The notes beneath the pieces were generated by a model that was not told the DNA's origin, ran no database searches, and saw only the letters and a list, made by a program, of their open reading frames with translations. Of a DNA stretch of 64,000 nucleotides, positions 9,868 through 58,494 are shown piece after piece. The stretch covers positions 5,828,001-5,892,000 of the forward strand of contig OX387203.1 in the NCBI GenBank assembly GCA_947561715.1, read 5' to 3'. The translations under genes were made by a program, and so were the position numbers. Position 1 is the first letter of the stretch, and each line of letters opens with the position of its first letter. The DNA is from Ascidia mentula. Its lineage: Eukaryota > Chordata > Ascidiacea > Phlebobranchia > Ascidiidae.

Positions 9868-12800
9868 ATGCCAACACTCAGAAACGAGAATTCCCCAAGA
9901 GACAGACAAAAGTATGTGAACGGCAAACCATGAACAGTTGACGTGTTGTTAAGCTTGTGACATTTTGTGCACTCCAAGACTTAATACATTCAAACATATT
10001 AATGCGAAAGGAATATATTTTCTTTACAGCGCAAATCATGGTTACAGCAATGGTGCACTTCCCTCTCTAAATACCAATGGAAACAGACGTAGAGCAAGAG
10101 GTTAGTGCTTTATTTTAGACCGCTTCTTTACATAAATAAATACTTGAAGTTGATTAAATGTTAACATAATTACAGAATTGCAGCGGTTTCCTTGCCTTTC
10201 TCCACGGCACCCTGAAATGAGAGATATTGAAGACAGATTAAGAACATTTACTCGAGGATGGCCAGGTCCGCATTCGCCAAGGCGACTGGCAGAATGCGGC
10301 CTCTACTATGATGGTTCGCTTCTGACGACAATTTAGTTACTTAGCTAACTTTTCTAACATTTTAGATGCTGACGGTGAGACTGTATGTTGGTATTGTAAT
10401 GGAGATTTTATCAACTGGCGGCAACACGACGATCCTTGGTTTGAACATGCCAGGTTATATCCCTTGTAAGTTCTAAATGTTCCTGAAGTATGGTTTGTTT
10501 CGTGGAATGAAATGCAAATAACATGGTCGGCTTAATTGACAGATGTGAATTCCTGATTCAGACCAAAGGTTTGGCGTTCGTACAACACATTAATCCCAAC
10601 GTCAGGACAAACGAGTCTAGGTAGACGTTTTAAAAAAACTTTTAAATTTTTTCTGAAACATTATGCAAAACTTTAGGTTGCATCCTGGCCCAAATCAAAC
10701 GGGAGGTTTCAACCCTTTTGCCAGACCAGACACTGCCATTTACCCACCTGAGTCTGACCAAGGTAAGACATACTATGTATTGAATGTTGGGACGCGTTAT
10801 GCAAACGTTGACCATAACCCGTAATACGACTGTTTTGCTGCAAGTTACTGTGCTGTAGAAAGAAAACACAGAAGCGTTTTATGCAGACACATGACATAGA
10901 AGAATCGCCCCAGGGATCACTAAGTCTTTGTTGACCATGAGGTATGCTAATACCCTGTCGTCACTTGACAGTAACATACAGAAGTGACTCTTAGTCTACG
11001 ACATGAAGACAACCATGTGTTTGTTATGTAAAAATGGCATTTATCTTGGTAGCTATTGAAATTTCATATTGTTATCCAAAACTATGCTCGTAGAAAATTT
11101 TTTTTGCTCGCGTGTCTCAAAATATGAAATATATGCATTCCAAAAACCCTTTTGTGAAAATTCGTTGTCAAGAACATTTGCTTCAAGAAGAATAATTGTT
11201 TTCATTTGCTATGCGACAAACAAAAGCATTCTGCTTCGATTGTGTTTTCTTTGTGAGAAAATGTCGGTGAAAATTGCCATTAATGTAAACGAAGCAAATA
11301 TAATGTATGTATCGTTATGAGTTCTGCTTTCTGCTTGTACATTGTTTACTTCCATTTTCCGCTGGTTTTATTTATTAAAATGTTCACAATCCAGCAATGT
11401 ATGATTGACTCTACGACTTGTTTGCTGTGAATTTACTTTGGGCCCGAGCAAATGTACAGCCGAGATACGCGTCGGCGCGGTACCAACCCATGGGTTTTCC
11501 CCAAAGGTTTATGGCGGTTAAGGCCAAGGTTTACTTGCGGTGTTTTCTAACTTTCCAAAATCACATATATGTCCAATCTCCAAAAACAGGTGTCACAATA
11601 AGTATTTTTTACTGATGAGAAAAAAGCTTTTACCTGACACGTGTTAAACTTAATGGAATAAACAAAGCGCAACGGAAACAGCAAGTCAGCAAAATACGAG
11701 GAAACGCGTTACCTCGAGGGGAATAACCCCCTAGTGCTTTCCCTTCGATTTTGTATAGTTTGTGTGCTTTGGAGTTTCTCTTTTGCTTTAAGTGTGAAAA
11801 ACTGACGCAATGTAGATTTTACAAAACAAGTCTTCATTTCCAGTTTATTAGGTTAAGAATCTGTGACTAATGTATAGCAAGTAGTGTGTTGTACAAAGGC
11901 CACAAACAATAAGTGAATCAATAAGCAAACTGTGTGCGCGCTCTTAACCTTTCATTCTAAAAGACGTTTTGGAATCATGGATCCAATATTGATAACTGGA
12001 AAAGTTCTTTACGCTTTGGGTAAGTGTATGAGAGGTGTATGCATAGCATAATCAGGCATTGCAACACCCTCTTATTATATTTAACTATATAGGCAAACAG
12101 ATGTGGAAGCTCATGAACTGTCCAACACAAGGTAATGTAAACAGATAAGGTAATTATGTAAAAAAACTTTATTTATCAACTTAATATCTATTTGAACCAA
12201 ACCACAATAATGAATAACATATTGTTGATTAAACCAAGGCATAGGAAAACTATCAAACTTCATTGTTGCCAAACTACGTTATGTTTGTGAACAAATGTTG
12301 GGTTTGGTGTAGCTATAAAGGTTAAGAACCAGATTCCTTGTACGACTATTGGCTGTATTTTCTATTGACTGATGTCCATTAACAGAAAATGCTCCAACGG
12401 CAGAAATGACCAATAGTGAGGAAGAATTATCTTCCAGGCTGGCTAACATGTTTTTCGAAATGGGATTTTCACCTGAAGCAATTTGGGAAGTCATACAGAG
12501 GTAAACAAACAGTTTTCAGGTTTAAGGAACCTATGAAGGGAATCTTAAGACTTTTGCATTGCAGACGACTCAGCACTGGACATATATACAAAAACGAAAA
12601 TGAAATGCTGGATGATCTCAATGCACTGTATGCGGAACAAACTGGTAACTTATTTTTAGAATACTAAATGCTTCAAACAAATCACTGATGCGAATTACCC
12701 CAAAATTGCACAAAACCCATGTTGTTTTCTGAATAGGTTAAAAAGCTATCATGTTACATGAATCATCCCACCTTTAACTGCTTTTTTTGACCAGTTGTCT

Positions 12801-13753
12801 GGAGCAACAGATCACAGGAGAATAGAATTCGTTGTAGTGAGTCGCTGCTTCAACCGTTGGACTGTCGCTCTATTGGAGGTAACAGGTTGTTTTTTATACT
12901 TTTTACCAAACACAACTTAATGTCGGGGCCCACGAGAGGGGGTGAGCAGTACTATGTCCTCTGTCAGTCTAGGGCAGGGGTTCTTAACCTGGGGTCCACG
13001 AACCCCCAAGGGGTCCAAGAAGATGCATTAAGGGGTCCATGAAACGAAATACAATTATTCCGAAAATCCACAATTTGGCTAAAATTATCATTGAAAAAAG
13101 TTTCGCTCTGGGTTTAACGGTGGTACGTGCATGCTTGTCTTTCGACCATCACTATGTTGATTAAAACCTAATTTCGACATTTGCAATGTGTTTCTTGCAA
13201 AGGGGCTCCATAGCTTTTCAAAGAATGTTTTAGGGGTTCGTGATCCAAAAAAGGTTAAGAAACACTGGTCTAGGGGGTTCATGAATAGGCAACGGGAGCA
13301 CACTAACAACATTGTTTTCTAAAAACTACATGTTTTCCCTCAAGGGTCCTTGAGTTAACGTAGTTTGCGCGAATCAAATTTAATGCTGTTCTTTTAATTC
13401 ATATTAGCGCAGTTTATAAAAAAAAACTATTTTATAATATTTGTTCGAATTTGATTTGATTTGCGCTTAGGCAAGGTGGTAAAATGGTGAACATGCGATG
13501 TCACATTTAAATAAGCCTAAAGTCTTGTGTCATTTTCCCCCCTACCTGTCTGAAAACAGTGGCTTTGATATAGCCCAACTGCGGTGATACGACATCCTAA
13601 TACTGGAACACGATTATTTTTTGTTTTTCTTCAGGTTCGCCAAACCGCAATCGTCGAACCACACGTGAGGAATTGTTCTACTGCCATCACTGCGACGAAC
13701 TATTTGAAGCACTGCTGGTTTGTCCGCATGCACACGTCACCATCACGTCATAA
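9868..13753 (+). CDS. BIR + UBA protein of the IAP family
   Basis: Exons: 9868-9911, 10030-10100, 10176-10313, 10366-10465, 10677-10762, then 11964-12019, 12093-12131, 12386-12500, 12565-12644, 12795-12878 and 13635-13753 (TAA). Phases agree within each group. The join from 10762 (phase 1) to 11964 (needs phase 2) fails, so either one exon is missing or there are two genes, the second starting at the ATG at 11977. The start at 9868 is the only in-frame ATG in exon 1. The BIR domain shows RHPEMRDIEDRLRTF, LAECGLYYDG and GETVCWYCNGDF..EHARLYP. The UBA domain shows MFFEMGFSPEAIWEVIQ and NEMLDDLNALYAE, like the cIAP/XIAP UBA. The last exon encodes FYCHHCDELFEALLVCPHAH and soon stops, resembling the start of a RING. 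BIR-UBA-RING proteins are ubiquitin ligases in apoptosis and NF-kB signalling; without a full RING that activity is doubtful. Confidence 0.75.
12975..13267. mobile_element. hAT-type MITE in intron of the BIR/UBA gene
   Basis: It begins CAGGGGTTCTTAACCTGGGG and ends GGTTAAGAAACACTG, imperfect terminal inverted repeats typical of hAT non-autonomous elements. It is flanked by the perfect 8-bp target duplication gtctaggg at 12967-12974 and 13268-13275. It is 293 bp, has no coding potential, and lies between the last two exons of the gene. Confidence 0.85.
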
Positions 13754-15118
13754 GTTTCCTGTAGTTTTCTTGCATGCTACAGAAACTCCTCTTGGAACAT
13801 GTCTTAGTATGTTTTGTTGTGTTGTCGTAAAGTGCCTAAAACCTCAGCAAACCAAAGAGCTCAAATAAGATAAACTTTCGGTGGAATTGATGGGATTTTA
13901 GGAAACTATTAGATAGCAATTTATTGTGAAGCTGTTATTGGGGGTATAATTTTGCCCAGCTGTCTGGTATTTGTACATTTCCTTCTGTGTGTTTTCTGTT
14001 TCTATTTTTTCACCTCAACATACTTGTACATATGTGTTGTCCACTATCCATTCGAGTTTTTGTATATTGCTTATTCTGTCGATGCTGCTTGTCCAAATTC
14101 TTGGCAAATTTAAATATTTGTCAATGTATGTGTGCATGACATCAATCTTGTCAAATAGCAAAACTGTAATGACAACCAACCCCGGGCTGCAGAATGCCTA
14201 ATTTTGCATGTACATCCGTCCTGGGGATTTCCTGGTGCCTTTGTGTAGCTGGTGCAAGCTACATGGGCATGACGACAGCATTTCACAGGAATATACTGTG
14301 TCTAAACATTCTTCAACAAAATATCAAAATGCTGATTTGTGTGCTTGTCAAAAACAATGCTTGAAACTTTAAAAGATTTGTTTTTCTATCGCGTCTGCCA
14401 GTTTTGAAGTAAAACTAAAAATTAAAGGCAGGCGCCTAACTCCACATGATCGTACACTTGAACCGTCCAGCTAAGTAACAATGTTTGTCTAAAAAAAAGA
14501 AATTTGTTAAAAGTAGGTTTGGTCTTGGTTTACGGGAAGCAACTAGCAGTCAATGTTTTATCGTGCAAAGGTGTTGTAGTTTTTATTACACCTCGGATAC
14601 TAATCTGACACTGTCGGATCAAAACATGAAGATATTAAAAAACCTTCGCATTACATTTTCCGCTGGGTGACACTAGAGTACCCTGTGTGATGGCAGCAAA
14701 CCGCCCTTCTTTTACACTAAATAAGAAATATAATCGTAATTCAGCCCTAGGATGACCTGGAAATTGTCTAAAAGTGGGGTTTTGACCATCATTTAACGTA
14801 AAAGTTTTTCCTCTTGAAAGCTTTACTTGTGTGAAAATCCACATAATATCACTTCTTGATGCAGGATATAGGTATTTACTGGGGTTAATGGTCATTTATA
14901 TGCTATTGCAAAAAAATAATTAATTTTTTTCCCGATTTAATCGACCAATCACACTCCCTGGCGTCAGTGATACGGTCCAGTAAGTCGCACGCTAAATAAC
15001 TTTGGTCTCGACGCGCTTCACTGGCAACAAATGGTGCAGCACAGGCCCGTACACACCTCAACAACGTTTACAATACAACCATGGTTTAGTTCCCGTTGAA
15101 GACGCATTGTTTCTAGGT
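13754..15118. other. intergenic between BIR/UBA gene and kinase gene
   Basis: 3' flank of the BIR/UBA gene and 5' flank of the kinase gene. I looked for the missing second half of the RING (a C-x2-C pair) in plausible 3' exons and did not find it. A polypyrimidine tract with TTTCTAG ends at 15117, directly before the kinase start region. It could be an intron acceptor or an SL trans-splice acceptor. Confidence 0.4.
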
Positions 15119-17922
15119 ATGTATATTGACAAAATTGAGAGTTTGGACGTGTCAGAGTTTATTACCAGTCGTGACAGCTCCTTGTATTTGGGCAATGGAG
15201 GCTGCGGAGAAGTTAGAATGTGTTGGTATAAAAATCGACCTGTGGTTGTTAAAAGAATCACCCACAATGAAAGGTACGTTTCGAACAACGGTGACTGTAT
15301 ATCAATAAATATGACAAATTTGGGACATGTGTTCCGATTTCACGTTGGGCAAGCTATACATTTAAGTATTTTAAATATGATGTATTGCGAATATCTATAC
15401 AAGGCGTTAGGAAAACAGTCTTTTACAAGTTAGGTTTTCAACGTATTTTGTTGACTTATACAGTCGAGTCAGAATACAACGGGAGGCTGCAATTCACATG
15501 AGACTTCAGGGGCATCCAAACATTGTTAAAGTTCTAGGCGTTGTGGAATGGTCAAAGTACCATGGGATTGTGTTGGAGTTCGTGCCAAGGGGCAATTTGC
15601 TCAGTATTCTGAAATCCAAAGATAAGTACAAAATCTTACCTTGGGGTATCAGGCTTAAAATCCTTTGTGGAGTCGTGCGGGCGTTGATCCATTTGCACAA
15701 GTCATTTCAAAACAGGGAATTTGTGCATGGCGACGTGAAATCCGAGAATGTCCTGATCAATAATGACTTCGTGGCCAAGCTTTGTGACTTCGGCGCGACA
15801 AACACTAGAAAGGTTACTGAATCCATCAACTCCTTAGACATCAAAAAGACAACGCAGCACACGGCAATTTATTCCGCTCCCGAACTGTTAAAGAACCCAA
15901 GTTTGGACCGAACCGTTGCCATGGATACATACAGGTTTGCCGTTTTTGTGAAACCCGAATCCGTGACGCTAAAAATACAAGAGTAAACAAATTTAAATTA
16001 CATATAAAGCTTTTGGTACGCTTAGAATCTTGCGCTATTAGGTTTACTTTGTTTTCCTTGCGAAATATAGTACTGGGTACAAATGTTTAGTTAATTTTAT
16101 TCACATTAAAAAGTTTTTAAAGTCAGCACAGCTAGCCTTGGAGATGTGAAAAATTTGCTGCCACGTCGTAAATCCTTTACGTTTGTCTGGTTTTTCCAGT
16201 TTCGGGTGGATTGTGTATGAAACTATCTCACGATCCCCAGCATTTAGCGACGCGCAACGTCCTCAATGGGTTGTGGAAAACCTTATTCGCATGGGAGATG
16301 CGAAACCTGACCCCGAACGACTTGAAGAAGTTCGTACAACTTTGAATGAAAAGCACCAGATCGTTTTCGATAAGTTAAAAGCTATTCAGGACACCTGCTT
16401 GGACGCTGAACCATGCAATAGACCATCATTAAAAGAAGGTATTAAAATTGCAATGCAATTAACGGTAGGGGGTTCACATATAAGCCTATTCGAGAGGTAG
16501 GCTTAATAGTTTACAATACAAAAACACAAGCACCCAAACTAACAACGCAAAAAAATGTATAAAAATCTAAAAGAACCTGATAACAGCGAAACTATTTCAA
16601 ACTTGGAAATCGTAGAAAATATGTTATTTTTGACACAATATTTTAATCTTGTTTGTTAGTCAAGTATCTACTTGACGACATATGTGATTTCTATGGTCGA
16701 GATTGCATTATGCAAGAAGTCGTATCACTTCAACGCAAATTTCCAATTGTCCAACCACTGCTCGCTGTCAAAAACAAAGTCACCCTCGATGTTTTTGGAG
16801 ATACCTTTAGAGAAATAGGCGTCGACTGGTCTTCGGCAGGTAAACGAGATAGTCTATGAAATGAAAAACATTACTTTCTTTGTTATGTTTCTAGGGTTCA
16901 TCAACCCGAGTTATGAACATGATGAAGAAGATAGTGAGATCTTAATACAAGGTGTGTGTTTTGTTGGATATGCAACGCAGTTTTTTCATTACGAGGCTAA
17001 CGGCAGTCATTTTAATTTTTTTTGAAGAGTTTGTTTGTTTTATTTTTTTGTAATGTTTCGAATGAAGCTTGTGCAAGTTGTGTTTAATAACAAGCGCTTT
17101 AGCTATACGATTGTTTCATCGAAATTTCGGAAGATTAATTGAGATTGTTCAATTTATGTTTTGCATTTAAATAGCTCACCAACTCCCAAATATGTGCAAT
17201 CAAGAACTTTCCGACCAAGAAACAGACTCTCTTTTGGTACAAACACGTAACACTCAGCGAGGAAGCGTCGACGAAGTCTATTCCTCTACACCGCTTCTTG
17301 GAGATAACACTTCCAGTTAGTATGTTAATAAAGTACCACACGGGCCATGGATCACGTGACCCGACAGTGCTGCTCGTGAATTGCTAGATTGCGCAATAGA
17401 GCAATGTTCAGCTCGTTTTTTTCCAATAATGCTGAAAAGCGTACTCGTTGAAATACAAAAGTACTTGATATTAACATAGTGTATGAGTATACAACCAATA
17501 ACGCCCCCATCAACACATAAGCTTTTGTCATAAATTTACTGCGGTAATTAAGCTACATACAATCATGTCTGTATTTTTTTGCAGACGATTCGGAAGTTAC
17601 TTTTACTGTAGGCCTCGACTCACCTTCAAATACAGGTAATTGCACGCTGTGAAAAAAACGTTTTCAATTAACGATGTATGTTTGAAAGCATCTAATTGTA
17701 ATGATTGGCTCTTGTCAATGTGGGTAGTGGATTTCAGTAATAATTACACTTATTCATTTTGTCGACTTTCTGTGCTATATCTGTTGATTTTTTGTTTTAG
17801 AGCCCTTTGTCAGTGGACTGCGCTGTAACAAAAAAAATGTTTGCGCAATTCTATTTGGAATTGTTATAACTTTGGTTATCGCTCTCACTTTATTGGTTTT
17901 TATTGGTTTGAAACGTGGATAA
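15119..17922 (+). CDS. TKL/RIPK-like protein kinase with C-terminal membrane anchor
   Basis: Eight exons: 15119-15273, 15464-15934, 16200-16438, 16660-16839, 16895-16951, 17175-17315, 17585-17635 and 17801-17922 (TAA), all in phase, 471 aa. Kinase landmarks: Gly loop LGNGGCGEV (24-32), VVVK Lys45, QREAAIH with Glu59, VHGDVKSEN (His140, Asp142, Lys144, Asn147), DFG at Asp160, APE at 190-192, then DTYSFGWIVYE and CNRPSLKE. The usual Arg of HRD is Gly, otherwise the catalytic residues are present. An acidic, Ser/Thr-rich linker follows. The last exon gives a single hydrophobic segment at about 445-468 and ends LKRG, a tail-anchor arrangement. The start ATG at 15119 sits just after a TTTCTAG acceptor, so an upstream exon cannot be excluded. 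Family placement (RIPK-like) is by motif resemblance; the substrate is unknown. Confidence 0.85.
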
Positions 17923-18942
17923 TTGTAAAACTGGAAGTTTACAAACCCGTGCACATTCAATGTTGCTATATCGTGTGCCACGTCATCTGTTGATGCCATG
18001 GCATCATATTTTGTGTGTATTCTTTAATCTCGCTGATAAGGACTTTCCAACTTTTACTGCCTGAAAACAAACACATGAAACCCATTTCATGTAGGGTTCG
18101 ACTTATGTAGGCTTTGTAAATGTCATTTTGTGTCACTTTATACAGATTTTCAGTTATAGCAGAAGTAAAGTTTTATTTCATCGGTTCCTTAATGTTACTT
18201 AAAATACGTCGTGTTTAGCGTTATTTTTTGCCGTAATCGTGTTATTTGACAAACCTTACTTTAAGCTGCACTGTACAGTTCTGTAAATTCTGTACAATAG
18301 CTGTGAAACTCGCAGGTCACGAGTACTGTTGATTTGCAAATACACAAAATATGCATTGAAGAGAGAATTAGGGGTTTTGAAACGTATTCTATACATTGCA
18401 TGCTGCAGTTAAGCATTGCGATGCAAAATGCGGCCTTGTTAAATGTTTGCTATGCTTCTCGTAATGCGAAGCATTCGGTCGTAAACTGGGCGCATATATG
18501 TGCATGTGACGCACGTAGGTGCATTATGCAAGCTTGTTAAATACCAGACGCAGAAAAAAAGTTTCGTAAGAGTTTGCAGAAGTAAACTGAGCGAAATGCG
18601 TTTAAATATATTCTTTTTAGTTTGACGTGTCGTATGTTAGCTTTGCAGCTTAATCGAATTTGTCAATGCAGTTTCCCAGATACAAAGAAATACTAGACAG
18701 ACAGTGGTTAGAAATTAATAAATAATACAGTTTACTTACGAACAGCAGAGGTATAATGAAAACGCGAACATTTAAGCGCGTCACTATAAAATTTGTAATA
18801 ATATTTGTTGCTTTTTAAAGTGAGATGCATTGGCTATTGGCTCCTGATTATGCATTATTTGTTGCGTTATGGGTTAGTTGTTATATTACAGATTGCTGTA
18901 ACTATTCGAGTTATGCAGTGGTTAGCCTGATCTGCAACAAAA
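17923..18942. promoter_or_regulatory. intergenic, probable cubilin promoter region
   Basis: About 1 kb between the kinase stop and the cubilin start. A TATAAA at 18785-18790, about 155 bp before the ATG, is a candidate TATA box. No canonical AATAAA was seen close behind the kinase stop. Nothing else was recognised. Confidence 0.35.
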
Positions 18943-57104
<38,162 letters not shown>

Positions 57105-57333
57105 ACTTTCATTTTTTCAGTTTTCCCCGCTTATTCAACGTGTAAGAAAAAGTGAAGTCAAGACAAGAAGTGTTTACACAAATTTTTCATGTAATACTTT
57201 AGTTACACATTTTTCGTTTAATATAATTAATGTTGATGCAACTGTGCAATTGTTGTAGTTATTTTAATTTTTCGTATAACTCCCTATATGCAACTCATCA
57301 CAACATGTACTGAAATTTGTTGAAACGAAGTGC

Positions 57334-57339
57334 AATAAA
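57334..57339 (+). terminator. cubilin polyadenylation signal
   Basis: AATAAA about 230 bp behind the cubilin stop codon, with a second overlapping AATAAA just after it. It is in the expected position for the mRNA 3' end. No transcript evidence is available. Confidence 0.6.
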
Positions 57340-58494
57340 TAAACTTGTAAATCTGAGTGTTGCTTGATATCAGAATAACATTTTTTTACTTTGCTGATAT
57401 CTAACCAACAGAAGTTCTGTGCTTGTGCATTTTGCCAACTGTATTTTGTAATGAACGGTATGCGTAACTTGAAATTGCGTATGCTCCCCGTTTATTGCTA
57501 CTTTAGTTATCTAGTCTGTAGCACATCAAAACTTGCACTGTTTCTCTGTCGTTTTAAGTTACACGAAATTTGACTACAAAAAAAATTATCATGTGGTTGT
57601 TTAAACACACATCTTTACCAAATATAATTAGGTTTAAACCATTTCTATAAAAAAAAAACAATTCGCTTCGTAATTAAAAAGGGGAGATTTCCCAATCGGT
57701 AGTTTTTTTTCCTTTTTTCGTTTGTAACGTCATGAAAGACCATCAGCTGATTCACTTTAAATTGTTTGGATGACAGGAACTTGTTCCCGCAACAGCAGAG
57801 GCGAAAACTGTTCATTAAGATGTTGTAAGGGTTTATAACTTAATACAATGTTTTGATAAACGTATATCAGAAACGAAAAAACGATTTTGTAGACGTTTGA
57901 AACGTAGGTCATAAACTTAGTGCTGCTGTATAGTACTTAAGACCTATTTATCACGCAGCGTACAGCTATTCCTTTATACATTGTAGTTATTGTCAGTGGT
58001 GTTTAATAACTGCTAATGTGCTGTCACAGGCAGGAGCATATTGTTTAATTCCGGGTGATAGTAACTTTCTACAATCCGTGCATGAAGATGCAGTTGTAGA
58101 TTTGCTGCAAGGTGTTATTTCTCTGCCTTGTTAATTGCATTAAAAACTTATTCTGGAAATGTAGTTTTAAAAGGCTACACGTATAAATGTAACTTTAGTA
58201 AAAGTCAATGTAAAAAAGTAGCTAATGTATCAACAAACGTTAAACTTGATAATCTTCACATTGTCCATAAAATCAATGGTCATGAAATGATAAAAGATTC
58301 TTCCATGCAATTGACCAACTTATAATCTTGTACATTTATAAACATACAAATGTTAAGATAACCTTTATGTTCATGTTCATTAAAATTCTTGTTGTCAGAA
58401 CCATCTGCATTGTAGTTCTTAACCTAATAGTTTAATTCAATAACTTCCATAGTATTTCAGTAACCCCAAATAGACTTTTTTTTTCAAAATAAAA
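57340..58494. other. intergenic between cubilin and PCTP
   Basis: AT-rich, no gene recognised. A TTTCAG acceptor at 58455-58460 precedes the PCTP start region and could be a trans-splice or 5' UTR acceptor. Confidence 0.4.

Noticed and set aside
11418..11615. Plus-strand 65-codon frame as the missing exon of the BIR/UBA gene
   Set aside because: It overlaps the ccatgggt-containing repeat also present in the duplicated blocks and has no protein similarity or suitable splice phase.
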